From assembly GCA_038880555.1 (NCBI GenBank), contig JAVZRN010000002.1, positions 159,264-223,263 of the forward strand: a stretch of 64,000 bases of DNA. Direction: 5' to 3'. This document shows, piece after piece, positions 43,389-51,729 of the stretch. Under the pieces are notes generated by a model. That model saw nothing but the letters and a program-made list of their open reading frames with translations. It searched no databases and had not been told where the DNA came from. Source of the stretch: Candidatus Bathyarchaeia archaeon. Its GTDB lineage: Archaea > Thermoproteota > Bathyarchaeia > Bathyarchaeales > Bathycorpusculaceae. The translations under genes were made by a program, and so were the position numbers. The first letter of the stretch is position 1, and every line of letters starts with the position of its first letter.

Positions 43389-44429
43389 ATGCCGAAAGTT
43401 ATAGAATGGATCGGTGCAAGGGAGGAAGACATCGTTTGGAGATATCCTAACGAAGAGATAGCATGGGGAGACAACTTAATTGTCCACGAGTATGAGGCTG
43501 CAGTCTTCTTCAGGGATGGAAAAGCCTATGACGTTTTTAGGGCTGGACGCCACGTTTTGACAACGGCGAATCTTCCACTTCTAACAAAGGTGTTGTCAAA
43601 AATTGCCGGCTTTGACAAAGTTCCCTTCAGATGCACTATAATCTTCATTTCGCTTAAACAGTTTCAGGGAAGGTTTGGCGCCCAAAGCCAGACAAAGGAG
43701 CTTGCCCCAATAAAGTTCTTTGGCAGTTTCTGGTTTAGGGTTGAGGAGCCGAACCTCTTTGTCAACGAGGTGGTTGGAGGGCAAGGAGCCTTCACAACCG
43801 ATAAGCTTCAAGGCTTTTTGAGAGGCTACTTTAATGAGAGGCTTATTGACACTTTAAGCCAGTATTCGCTTTCAGAGGTTTACGGCAAGCTTGACGAAAC
43901 AAGCCTTATGGCTAAAAACGCGCTCTTCGACGCCTTTTCAAGAATTGGTCTTGAGTTGATAGACGTCAAGTTTGAGGGAATTGACACAACGCCGGAATGG
44001 AGGGATAGGCTGTTCTACGTGAAAACTGGTGTTGCAGCCACAGAAGTTCTAAGGATGGAGACGGTTCAAAAATCGGCTGAAAGCCTATCCAAAAGCCCGG
44101 GAGCGGCGGTAGGGGCTGGGGCGGTGATCCTCCCCCAAGTGCTTCAGCCAGCACCGGCGCCGGCACCGCTGGTGCCCATGGTACTATGTCCAAAATGTAA
44201 TTTCCAAAATCCGCAGACAGCCAAATTCTGTAGCAACTGTGGCGCGCCACTGCAAGTGGCGGCTGGGGGAGTTAACTGCCCTAAATGTGGAACAGCGAAC
44301 CCTGCTGGAGCAAAGTTCTGCCTAAACTGCGGAAGCCCACTGCAGTCAACTGTTAAGTGTCCAAAATGTGGGAGCGAGATTCAAGCCGGAGCTAGGTTCT
44401 GTCCAAACTGTGGAGAAAAACTCGCCTAG
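43389..44429 (+). CDS. SPFH/Band 7 protein with three C-terminal zinc ribbons
   Basis: A 346-residue protein of the YdjI-type (virion core protein-like SPFH) family. The SPFH domain covers about 20-235 (WGDNLIVHEYEAAVFFRDGK opening, then PIKFFGSFWFRVEEP). An Ala/Pro linker leads to three zinc ribbons with CPKC and C-x-NC pairs (about 258-276, 284-302 and 311-345). SPFH proteins form membrane-associated rings and, with zinc ribbons, are linked to envelope-stress responses in bacteria. It ends an operon with a membrane protein and a coiled-coil protein. Start ATG 43389 has TGGAGGTGAAG upstream. Confidence 0.88.
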   Translation: MPKVIEWIGAREEDIVWRYPNEEIAWGDNLIVHEYEAAVFFRDGKAYDVFRAGRHVLTTANLPLLTKVLSKIAGFDKVPFRCTIIFISLKQFQGRFGAQSQTKELAPIKFFGSFWFRVEEPNLFVNEVVGGQGAFTTDKLQGFLRGYFNERLIDTLSQYSLSEVYGKLDETSLMAKNALFDAFSRIGLELIDVKFEGIDTTPEWRDRLFYVKTGVAATEVLRMETVQKSAESLSKSPGAAVGAGAVILPQVLQPAPAPAPLVPMVLCPKCNFQNPQTAKFCSNCGAPLQVAAGGVNCPKCGTANPAGAKFCLNCGSPLQSTVKCPKCGSEIQAGARFCPNCGEKLA

Positions 44430-44456
44430 GCCTTTATTCCTCTCCCTTTCTTTAGT

Positions 44457-44485
44457 TCCTTTAAAACTTAAAGGACGCCTTTTTT
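44457..44485 (+). terminator. Hairpin plus T6, putative terminator
   Basis: TCCTTTAA-AAC-TTAAAGGA is a perfect 8-bp inverted repeat (44457-44475) followed within five bases by six T (44480-44485). It lies between the SPFH operon and the kinase gene and has the look of an intrinsic terminator. Confidence 0.5.
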
Positions 44486-44527
44486 GAGGTTTAAGCCTTA
44501 ATTAGCTGTAGCTGTTAAGGGTTAGTT

Positions 44528-45142
44528 ATGGGCGGCAGCCTTAAAGGTTTATGGCTAATCGTTTTAAGCGGCTATCCCGTTTCTGGCAAAACAATGCTTG
44601 CTAAGAGGCTTGTCGCCGACTACCCCTATCTGGCCAGAATAGGTGTTGACGAGGTGAGGCAGATGCTCTTTTATGAAGGTTTTCCATGCCGAGACGAATT
44701 TCTCGTTTATTCGCTTATTGCCGAAATGCGGGATGCTCTCCTAAAAAAGGGCTACAGCGTCGTTATAGACTCAACAGCCCCAGACAACGTGACCCGCGAT
44801 TTCCTTTTAACATCGAAGGTTTCACCCGTCAACAGCCTACTCGTAGTTCTCAATGTTGAGAAGGAAATTTTGATGGAGAGGAGCATTGAGCGGTTCGGCA
44901 CAACCCGCCCCATAGACGCTTACGATAAGCACTGGGAAAACCCGAAAGGCGGAATAGCCATATTCAAGTTTAAGAGCAACACTCCGGAAGAGTTTGAAGC
45001 CTATTACACCCGCCTAAAAGAGCTTCTGGAAAGCGAAACCCACCCCTTCAAACCAGAATTCCAACAAAGAATCCTAACATTGAAGGAGATAAGAAAAGCC
45101 CTCAAAAACTTCCTTAGACGTGCTCAGCAGAAACAGCCTTAG
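44528..45142 (+). CDS. P-loop kinase of the PSTK/zeta-toxin-like group
   Basis: A 204-residue ATP-binding protein. Walker A is GYPVSGKT at residues 15-22. GVDEVRQMLFYE follows as a substrate-loop Asp, with VVIDSTAPDNVTRDFLL as the second conserved stretch. The layout matches small kinases related to L-seryl-tRNA(Sec) kinase and AAA_33 proteins. No selenocysteine genes are visible, and the C-terminal tRNA-binding extension of true PSTK is short here, so the substrate is unknown. It stands alone after a terminator and ahead of a RAM-domain gene. Confidence 0.8.
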   Translation: MGGSLKGLWLIVLSGYPVSGKTMLAKRLVADYPYLARIGVDEVRQMLFYEGFPCRDEFLVYSLIAEMRDALLKKGYSVVIDSTAPDNVTRDFLLTSKVSPVNSLLVVLNVEKEILMERSIERFGTTRPIDAYDKHWENPKGGIAIFKFKSNTPEEFEAYYTRLKELLESETHPFKPEFQQRILTLKEIRKALKNFLRRAQQKQP

Positions 45143-45199
45143 ATTTTGCCAAATTTTTTATCCTCAATTAACCTAATAATTATTGATAAGGTGGTGATA

Positions 45200-45439
45200 T
45201 TGGAAGCTTATATTTTGATAAATGCTGAGGCTGGCATGATTTGGGAGGTTGCCGAAGCAGCCCTAAAAATTGAAGGTGTTAAGATGGCTCATGCTGTGAC
45301 TGGACAGTTTGACGCTGTTGTCTATGTTGAGTTTGCCAAGGTTGAGGAGCTTGGAAAAATAATTGAGAGGGTTCAGCAGATTAGGGGTGTCCGCCGCACA
45401 CAAACCCTGATTGCTGTTCCACCACCCATAAGAAAGTAG
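45200..45439 (+). CDS. Stand-alone Lrp/AsnC RAM (ligand-binding) domain protein
   Basis: A 79-residue protein comprising only the RAM domain (LINAEAGMIWEVAEAALKIE, then VTGQFDAVVYVEF) with no DNA-binding helix. TTG 45200 is preferred because GGTGGTGA lies just before it and the product then starts MEAYILIN, as in the family; the longer frame from 45146 adds an unrelated leader. Such proteins can sense amino acids or tune full-length Lrp proteins by forming mixed assemblies. Confidence 0.85.
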   Translation: MEAYILINAEAGMIWEVAEAALKIEGVKMAHAVTGQFDAVVYVEFAKVEELGKIIERVQQIRGVRRTQTLIAVPPPIRK

Positions 45440-45477
45440 TTGGCAAGTAGCTTTTGCCCACACTTAACGCCTTGCGC

Positions 45478-46113
45478 CTAAATTATTCCAATCCAACCGC
45501 CGACGGCTTCTCCAAAATATGCGAGGACGGCGAAAACTATTAGCCTAGGCGTAAAACTCAAAAAGAGAAAGGTTTTGATGTTTGTCTTCAAAAGTCCGCA
45601 GACCAGCGCCAAGAATTCCACTGGCAGAAAGGGAATTAAACCAAAAAGCGTATAAAGAGCCCAGCCCCATCGGCTCCATAAAACCGTGACTTCTTCAAGT
45701 TTTTCAGCGCCTAATCTCTTAATCACGAAGGTTCTCCCTAGATAATAAGCCAAACAATAGTTTATTGTCATGCCTACTGTGAATCCAGTTGTTGCGGCAA
45801 CCACGAGCGGTATTGGATGGATCCCTAAAGATGCTGCTGCCACCACAAGTGCTGGGCTTCCCAACGGGATGATTGTTCCGGCAAGTATTGTGGCGAAGAA
45901 AACGCCTAATACTCCATAATCCCTTGCAAAGGCCTTCGCATCAGAAATTATTTGGAAACCGCCTATGTTTAAGGCTTTAAATATAAATATTGCAGCCAAC
46001 CCTACAGCGAGAAAAATTAGCCCAACAATTATGGCGGACTTAACCCATGAAGTTTTTAACAATTCTAAAAAGTTTCGCTTAGCCTCTTTTCCCGCATTTA
46101 TCGTCTTCTTCAA
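45478..46113 (-). CDS. DedA/TVP38-like VTT-domain membrane protein
   Basis: A 211-residue membrane protein of the SNARE-associated (VTT/DedA) family. TTG 46113 overlaps the cobalamin adenosyltransferase stop (TTGA) and has GAGGGAAGGA upstream, so it is preferred over TTG 46140. Helices surround the family core (GVFFATILAGTIIPLGSPALVV, later GLIPFLPVEFLALVCGL). VTT proteins are implicated in lipid scrambling. It is the last gene of the methylmalonyl-CoA mutase operon; why a lipid-handling protein is there is unclear. Confidence 0.85.
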   Translation of the reverse strand: MKKTINAGKEAKRNFLELLKTSWVKSAIIVGLIFLAVGLAAIFIFKALNIGGFQIISDAKAFARDYGVLGVFFATILAGTIIPLGSPALVVAAASLGIHPIPLVVAATTGFTVGMTINYCLAYYLGRTFVIKRLGAEKLEEVTVLWSRWGWALYTLFGLIPFLPVEFLALVCGLLKTNIKTFLFLSFTPRLIVFAVLAYFGEAVGGWIGII

Positions 46114-46640
46114 AAGTCTATTCCTTCCCTCGCTTGGCAACCCCTCTTATAGGGGTGCTTAACTTCACGCATTTCCGTGACGAGGTCTGCAACATCAATT
46201 ATTTCTTTCGGCGCATAACGTCCGGTTAAAACTAGCTCCACATGTTTCGGCTTACCTTTTATCAGCTCCAAAACCTTTTCTAGGCTTATGAGTTCTAGGT
46301 TTAAAGCCACATTAATCTCGTCAAGTATGACTAGATCGTATTCCCCACTTCTGATGACTTTCTCCGCCAGCTGGAAGGCTTCCTCTGCAAGCCTGACATC
46401 CTCCTTTGAAGGGGGCTGCTGTGTCACAAACTTTCCCCTTCCAAAGGCTTTCAATGTGAGATTTGGCAGTCTGTCCACAACATAGAGTTCTCCATAGTCG
46501 AATCCGCCCTTAATAAACTGTATTATGTAGACTTTCAACCCTCTGCCTACAGCCCTTAAAGCCAGCCCGAAAGCCGCCGAGGTTTTGCCCTTTCCGTCTC
46601 CCGTGTAAACTTGCACAAGGCCATTTTCAAGCTTTGGCAT
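46110..46640 (-). CDS. cobO: Cob(I)alamin adenosyltransferase (CobO/BtuR type)
   Basis: A 176-residue P-loop enzyme that transfers the adenosyl group of ATP to cob(I)alamin to make the cofactor adenosylcobalamin. The Walker motif is GDGKGKTS (residues 14-21); YDLVILDEINVAL and VELVLTGRYAP are further family signatures. Its product is exactly the cofactor of the methylmalonyl-CoA mutase two genes upstream, and MeaB lies directly before it, so supply and loading of the cofactor are encoded together. Start ATG 46640. Confidence 0.95.
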   Translation of the reverse strand: MPKLENGLVQVYTGDGKGKTSAAFGLALRAVGRGLKVYIIQFIKGGFDYGELYVVDRLPNLTLKAFGRGKFVTQQPPSKEDVRLAEEAFQLAEKVIRSGEYDLVILDEINVALNLELISLEKVLELIKGKPKHVELVLTGRYAPKEIIDVADLVTEMREVKHPYKRGCQAREGIDF

Positions 46641-46648
46641 TTCAGCGT

Positions 46649-47596
46649 TTACTCCAAAACTTGGTTTAGAAGCTTTTCAGCGGCCGAAGCCGGATCTATT
46701 TCTCGTTCAACAATTCGCCTTAAAATTTCCTCGAAGCGTTTCTCCCGCTTTAACTTCTCAATTATTGAGCTTGTCACCTTATCTTTTATGGCTTCAACAA
46801 GTTCAGCTTCAGCCTTCTCCAAGCTTCTTTTGTGCAATAGCCCTTTCTGGAGGAACTGCCAATGCTCCTCTATTTTCTCTATAAGTTGTGGCACACCTTC
46901 ACCGGTTAGGGCTACGGTCTTTATTATCGGCGGTGTCCAAGTCTTCTCCTTATTATCTAGTTGCAGCATAGCCTGAATATCCATTACGGCTTTGTCAGCG
47001 TTTTCACGGTCAGCCTTGTTGACGACGAATATGTCCGCTATCTCCATAATCCCAGCCTTTATAGCTTGAATTTCATCGCCGAGCCCAGGTGCATGAATAA
47101 CAATTATTGTTTGTGCCACCTTGATTATCTCCACTTCTGACTGTCCGGCGCCAACAGTTTCAACAATTATCACGTCTTTTCCAGAGGCGTCCAATATTTT
47201 CACGGCGTCCTTTGTGGCTTTGGCTATTCCTCCAGGATTGTTTCTCGTCGCCATGCTGCGTATGAAAACACCGTTGTCTGTGGTTAATTCTTGCATGCGG
47301 ATTCTGTCGCCTAGGAAGGCTCCACCTGTGAAGGGGCTTGTTGGGTCAACAGCTATCACGCCGACAGTTTTGCCCCTTCTCCTGTATTCGCGGACCATTT
47401 TCTCTATCAGGGTGCTTTTTCCGGAACCTCCTGGGCCGGTTAAGCCTATTATGTGGGCTTTACCAGTGTGGGGGTAAACTGCAGCAATTAGGCTTTGGGC
47501 ATCTTCCGGGCTGTTCTCGGCTATGGTTATGGCTTTCGCTATACTTCTTTTGTCCCCGGCGAGCACACCTTTAGCTATTTCACTAATTTCTGGCAA
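46649..47596 (-). CDS. meaB: Methylmalonyl-CoA mutase-associated GTPase MeaB (ArgK)
   Basis: A 315-residue G3E-family GTPase that gates transfer of adenosylcobalamin to the mutase and protects it from inactivation. The Walker A motif GPGGSGKST is near residue 55, the switch region ETVGAGQSEVE near 146, and NKADRENAD near 200 fits the guanine-specificity motif. It lies 17 bases after the mutase small subunit and eight before cobO. Start ATG 47596. Confidence 0.95.
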   Translation of the reverse strand: MPEISEIAKGVLAGDKRSIAKAITIAENSPEDAQSLIAAVYPHTGKAHIIGLTGPGGSGKSTLIEKMVREYRRRGKTVGVIAVDPTSPFTGGAFLGDRIRMQELTTDNGVFIRSMATRNNPGGIAKATKDAVKILDASGKDVIIVETVGAGQSEVEIIKVAQTIIVIHAPGLGDEIQAIKAGIMEIADIFVVNKADRENADKAVMDIQAMLQLDNKEKTWTPPIIKTVALTGEGVPQLIEKIEEHWQFLQKGLLHKRSLEKAEAELVEAIKDKVTSSIIEKLKREKRFEEILRRIVEREIDPASAAEKLLNQVLE

Positions 47597-47613
47597 TGGC
47601 TTTTACCGGCTTT

Positions 47614-48021
47614 CTACTTTCTTTTTGGGGCATTCTCCAACACATACTTAATAATTGTTTCCGTTGAAGTTCCGGGTCCAAAAACCTCTTTTATCCCGAT
47701 CTTTTTAAGTTCTGGAACATCCTCTTCTGGGATTATGCCTCCGGCGAACACTAGAACATCTGTTAGGCCCTTCTCTTTTAAGAGTTCCATTATCCTTGGG
47801 AAAAGTGCCATGTGTGCCCCTGACAGAATGCTTAGGCCGATGACGTCGACATCCTCCTGCAAGGCTGTTTCGACGATTTGTTCTGGTGTCTGTCTGAGCC
47901 CGGTGTAGATCACTTCCATTCCAGCGTCCCGTAGGGCTCTCGCAACAACTTTAGCTCCTCTGTCGTGGCTATCCAGTCCCGGCTTGGCTATTAATACTCG
48001 GATTTTTCTTCCACTTTGCAT
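47614..48021 (-). CDS. mcmB: Methylmalonyl-CoA mutase, cobalamin-binding small subunit
   Basis: A 135-residue B12-binding domain. ATG 48021 is preferred, with GAGGCGAG upstream (GTG 48036 is five codons longer). The cobalamin motif DSHDRG gives His19 as the cobalt ligand, followed by GLSILSGAH and the [10 protein letters not shown] loop. In this split form it pairs with the large subunit to convert (R)-methylmalonyl-CoA to succinyl-CoA. It lies 27 bases after the large-subunit gene. Confidence 0.96.
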   Translation of the reverse strand: MQSGRKIRVLIAKPGLDSHDRGAKVVARALRDAGMEVIYTGLRQTPEQIVETALQEDVDVIGLSILSGAHMALFPRIMELLKEKGLTDVLVFAGGIIPEEDVPELKKIGIKEVFGPGTSTETIIKYVLENAPKRK

Positions 48022-48048
48022 TTTCTCGCCTCTCACACATAGTTGATT

Positions 48049-49731
48049 TTAAATTATTATTAGTTCTTTGTATTCTCCGTAAACTTTTCGCAGGACATCC
48101 ATTATTTCGCCCAGTGTGGCGTAAGCTTTAACAGCCTCAATTATTGTTGGCATGAGATTTTCGTCTTTCTCAGCTGCATAGTGGAGTTTTTCCAGCACTT
48201 CCTTAACTTTTCTGTTGTCGCGTTCTCTTCGCAGTTTCTGCAGCCTCTCTATCTGCTTTTTCTCAACGCTTGGGTCAACCCTTAAAAGCTTAATTGGGAT
48301 TTCTTCGCCTTCTATTGCGTATTCGTTTACGCCCACCAATATGCGTTTTTTCTCATCTATTTCCCGCTGGTATCGGTAGGCGCTGTCGGCTATTTCTTTT
48401 TGGAAGAAGCCCTTCTCTATGGCTGGGATTACTCCTCCCATGTCGTCGATTTTTTGGATGTATTCCATGGCTTTCTCCTCCATTTCGTTGGTTAAAGCTT
48501 CCACGTAATAGGAGCCGGCAAGCGGGTCAACGGTGTTTGCCACTCCGCTTTCGTAGGCTATTATCTGCTGGGTTCGGAGGGCAACCCTTACGGATTCCTC
48601 TGTTGGCAAGCACAAAGCCTCATCGAAGGAGTTTGTGTGCAGCGACTGGGTTCCGCCAAGCACAGCGGCTAAAGCCTGAATTGTTGTGCGGACAATGTTG
48701 TTTAGGGGCTGCTGCGCCGTTAAGGTGCAGCCAGAAGTTTGGACGTGCATTCGCATCCACATGGAACGCGGATTTTTCGCCTGGAAACGCTCCTTCATAA
48801 TCTTAGCCCATAGACGTCTGGCGGCGCGGAACTTTGCTATTTCTTCGAAGAAGTCGTTGTGGGAAGCGAAGAAGAAGGACAAGCGAGGCGCGAATTCGTC
48901 CACTTTTAAGCCTCTTTTGAGGGTTTCCTCAACGTAGGCTATGCCGTCATAAAGGGTGAATGCCAACTCTTGGACGGCTGTGGCACCAGCCTCTCGAATG
49001 TGGTAGCCGCTTATGCTTATGGGGTTCCACTTCGGCAAGTGCCTGGCACAGTATTCTATTATGTCAACTGAAAGCTTGAGCGAGGGTTTGGGTGGGAAAA
49101 TGCAGAGCTTCTGGGCGAAAAACTCTTTCAAATTGTCGTTTTGGGTTGTGCCGCCCAATTTTTCCCTTGGGACGCCTTGTTTGTCGCCCACGGCGATATA
49201 CATGGCAAGCAGAACGGTTGCTGGACCATTAATCGTCATGGAAGTTGTAACCTTGTCCAGTGGTATGCCGTCGAAGAGGACTTCCATGTCTTGAAGCGAT
49301 GATATGGCTACTCCGCAGACGCCGACTTCTCCCCTAGCCATTGGATGGTCGGAATCATAACCCATAATTGTCGGATAGTCAAAAGCCGTGCTCAGTCCGG
49401 TTTCACCCTCACTTAATAGGTATTTGAAGCGTTTGTTAGTGTCTTCCGCTGTGCCGTAGCCGGCGAACATCCGCATTGTCCATAGGCGTCCACGGTACAT
49501 GGTGGCATGCAAACCCCGCGTGAAGGGATACTCGCCTGGAAAGCCCAAATCCCTCATGTAATCCATTTCTTTGATGTCTTCTGGCGTGTACAAACCCTTA
49601 ATCGTCATGCCGGAGTGATTCTTGAACTCTTTTTGGCGTTCTGGACATTGCTTAATCCAGTTGGGCAGTGTTGATTTTTCCCAGCGTTCCCTTTCCTTGG
49701 CTATTTCCTCAATCTTCTGTCTATCAAACAT
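48049..49731 (-). CDS. mcmA: Methylmalonyl-CoA mutase, catalytic large subunit
   Basis: A 560-residue TIM-barrel mutase subunit that holds the acyl-CoA. Visible family stretches include [57 protein letters not shown] and [14 protein letters not shown]. It has the length of the split archaeal/bacterial form without the B12 domain. It is first of the operon mcmA-mcmB-meaB-cobO-VTT. No epimerase gene is visible nearby. It would interconvert methylmalonyl-CoA and succinyl-CoA. Confidence 0.97.
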   Translation of the reverse strand: MFDRQKIEEIAKERERWEKSTLPNWIKQCPERQKEFKNHSGMTIKGLYTPEDIKEMDYMRDLGFPGEYPFTRGLHATMYRGRLWTMRMFAGYGTAEDTNKRFKYLLSEGETGLSTAFDYPTIMGYDSDHPMARGEVGVCGVAISSLQDMEVLFDGIPLDKVTTSMTINGPATVLLAMYIAVGDKQGVPREKLGGTTQNDNLKEFFAQKLCIFPPKPSLKLSVDIIEYCARHLPKWNPISISGYHIREAGATAVQELAFTLYDGIAYVEETLKRGLKVDEFAPRLSFFFASHNDFFEEIAKFRAARRLWAKIMKERFQAKNPRSMWMRMHVQTSGCTLTAQQPLNNIVRTTIQALAAVLGGTQSLHTNSFDEALCLPTEESVRVALRTQQIIAYESGVANTVDPLAGSYYVEALTNEMEEKAMEYIQKIDDMGGVIPAIEKGFFQKEIADSAYRYQREIDEKKRILVGVNEYAIEGEEIPIKLLRVDPSVEKKQIERLQKLRRERDNRKVKEVLEKLHYAAEKDENLMPTIIEAVKAYATLGEIMDVLRKVYGEYKELIII

Positions 49732-49840
49732 GAGTGCTAAACTCCTACAAGGCGGTTTTGTCTAAAATATTGGCGTCAAGCCTAAAAAGTTATTTCTTAA
49801 ACAAGCCATGAAACAATGGTTTAAACGGGTGAATATGCAT

Positions 49841-51019
49841 ATGGCTTCAAAGCGAAGTGGCTTTTCCACAAGGGCTGTGCATGGCGGTGAAAAACCCGAC
49901 GCCGTTGGGGCTGTTTCCACACCAATCTATGAAACCTCAGTTTTCGCTTTCACAAGTACTAAAGGGCTAATTGATGTTATAAGCGGAAAAGCTGAGGGCT
50001 ACCTATACACAAGATTTGACAACCCAACGGTGCGGGCTGTTGAAAAGAAAATGGCGCTTCTGGAAGGATCGGAGGATGCGTGTGCCTTCGCTTCTGGGAT
50101 GGCGGCTATAACAACGGCTATATTCACAATGGTTTCGAAAGGCGACCATGTCGTGGCTTCAAGAGACCTTTACGGTGGAACCCTAACCTTCTTCCAAGAG
50201 TTTCTGCCAAGATTCGGAGTTGAAGTAACCCTTGTAGACGCCACCGACATGGACGAGGTGGAAAAAGCCATAAAAAGGAACACAAGAGTTGTTTATGCTG
50301 AAACTCCAACCAATCCGACATTGAAAATTGTGGATTTGCAGCATCTAGCAGCTATAGCCAAAAAACATGGCATAACAACGGTTGTCGATAGCACCCTCGC
50401 AACACCATACAATTTAACACCAATAAAGTTTGGCATAGACGTAGTCGTCCACAGCGCCACAAAATACTTGGGCGGACACAACGATGTAACCGCCGGCATT
50501 GTCTGCGGCTCAAAGGAGTTTATCCAAAATTTAAAGCGAAACAGAAAAATTTTGGGCGGAACCCTCGACCCAGCGGCTGCTTGGCTTCTACTAAGAGGCT
50601 TGAAAACAATCGCATTAAGAATGGAAAGGCACAACAAAAATGGAATGAAAGTAGCCCAATTCTTGGAAAAACATCCAAAAGTCGCCAAAGTCTACTATCC
50701 GGGCTTGCCGAGCCACCCGCAGCACAGCCTAGCCAAAAAGCAGATGCGAGGCTTCGGCGGAGTAGTAAGCTTCGAAATAAAAGGCGATTTTGAGAAAACA
50801 GTGCGGTTTGTGGAAAGCCTAAAACTATGCCTTTTAGCAGCCAGCCTAGGAGGAACAGAAACCTTGGCAACACAGCCAGCCACATCATCCCACTACTTCA
50901 TAACCCCGGAACAACGCCAAAAACTGGGCATAACAGACCAGCTGGTACGCCTAGCCCTAGGAATAGAAGATCCAAAAGACATAATAGCAGACCTAAAGCA
51001 AGCCCTAAACAAAATCTAA
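49841..51019 (+). CDS. PLP-dependent cystathionine synthase/methionine gamma-lyase family enzyme
   Basis: A 392-residue Cys/Met metabolism PLP enzyme. ATG 49841 is chosen because GGTGAAT is well spaced; ATGs at 49835 and 49808 are also in frame. PLP is held by Lys in SATKYLGGH (Lys208 by this start). Other motifs are YTRFDNPTV, FASGMAAITTA, YAETPTNPTL, VVDSTLATPY and the closing ETLATQPATSSHY. Close relatives act as cystathionine gamma-synthase, gamma-lyase or methionine gamma-lyase. The divergent methylmalonyl-CoA mutase operon favours methionine gamma-lyase, since its product 2-oxobutyrate leads to propionyl-CoA, but this is inference. Confidence 0.9.
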   Translation: MASKRSGFSTRAVHGGEKPDAVGAVSTPIYETSVFAFTSTKGLIDVISGKAEGYLYTRFDNPTVRAVEKKMALLEGSEDACAFASGMAAITTAIFTMVSKGDHVVASRDLYGGTLTFFQEFLPRFGVEVTLVDATDMDEVEKAIKRNTRVVYAETPTNPTLKIVDLQHLAAIAKKHGITTVVDSTLATPYNLTPIKFGIDVVVHSATKYLGGHNDVTAGIVCGSKEFIQNLKRNRKILGGTLDPAAAWLLLRGLKTIALRMERHNKNGMKVAQFLEKHPKVAKVYYPGLPSHPQHSLAKKQMRGFGGVVSFEIKGDFEKTVRFVESLKLCLLAASLGGTETLATQPATSSHYFITPEQRQKLGITDQLVRLALGIEDPKDIIADLKQALNKI

Positions 51020-51558
51020 AGCTTAACGCTTAATTCGAGGCCGCCTGCGCTTGCTGGTATGTATTTACTTCTATATTTTCCAGAATGTCTAACATAATCC
51101 AAATAGTTTGGCGCATGTTCGACGTTATCTGCAATTACGACACTTCCCTTGTGAAGTTTATTTTCGATTAGCTTTAAATAATCCAAATATTGCTCTTTAT
51201 CGGCATCTATGAAAACAAGATCAAAATCACCCTCTAACTTCGGAATAATCTCAAGAGCATCGCCGACTAAAACTTTAATCTTCGGTGGTATTTCAGCCTC
51301 TTTTATGTTAGCCTTTGCAACCTCCGCCGCATGAGGATCGATCTCTATGGTGATTAGTTCTACATCGCTTCCCAATTCTTTTCCCATAAGAATCGTTGAA
51401 TAACCAATGAAGGTTCCAATCTCCAAAACACGCTTAGGCTTAATCTCACGAATAGTTTTAACTAAAATTTGACCTCTAACAGGCCCAACAATTGGTAAAA
51501 ACTCGCCCTTCTTAATTTTGCTTTCAATCTCGCTCAAAATCTTCTCTGCTTTGCTCAT
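51016..51558 (-). CDS. SAM-dependent O-methyltransferase, caffeoyl-CoA OMT-like
   Basis: A methyltransferase of 180 residues. ATG 51558 is suggested because AAAATATTTAA lies 25-35 bases upstream like a TATA box; ATG 51582 would start almost on it. The SAM motif is VLEIGTFIGYSTILM. IEIDPHAAEVAKANIKEA and DLVFIDADKEQYLDYL are typical of the family, and VVIADNVEHAPNY supplies metal-binding residues. The substrate is unknown. It is convergent with the PLP-enzyme gene, sharing four bases. Confidence 0.88.
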   Translation of the reverse strand: MSKAEKILSEIESKIKKGEFLPIVGPVRGQILVKTIREIKPKRVLEIGTFIGYSTILMGKELGSDVELITIEIDPHAAEVAKANIKEAEIPPKIKVLVGDALEIIPKLEGDFDLVFIDADKEQYLDYLKLIENKLHKGSVVIADNVEHAPNYLDYVRHSGKYRSKYIPASAGGLELSVKL

Positions 51559-51729
51559 CTGATGCTTCAACTTCCGGTCCATTAAATATTTTTAGATGAT
51601 AAAAGCCTAAAAGCTATTCGATATAAACAAGCCCCTAGACGGGTTAACATTCTCATTTTCTGTAATGTTTGGATGCGGATTCAGAAAGCGTTATTAGGGT
51701 ATGTGTCCATTAGCTTGCGAGGAAAATTT

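Noticed and set aside
44528..45142. L-seryl-tRNA(Sec) kinase and thus selenocysteine use
   Set aside because: The protein is short, the tRNA-binding extension is missing, and no SepSecS, SelB or tRNA-Sec was seen.
47121..47477. 118-residue plus-strand ORF across meaB
   Set aside because: MeaB on the other strand has all GTPase motifs, so this is an antisense shadow.
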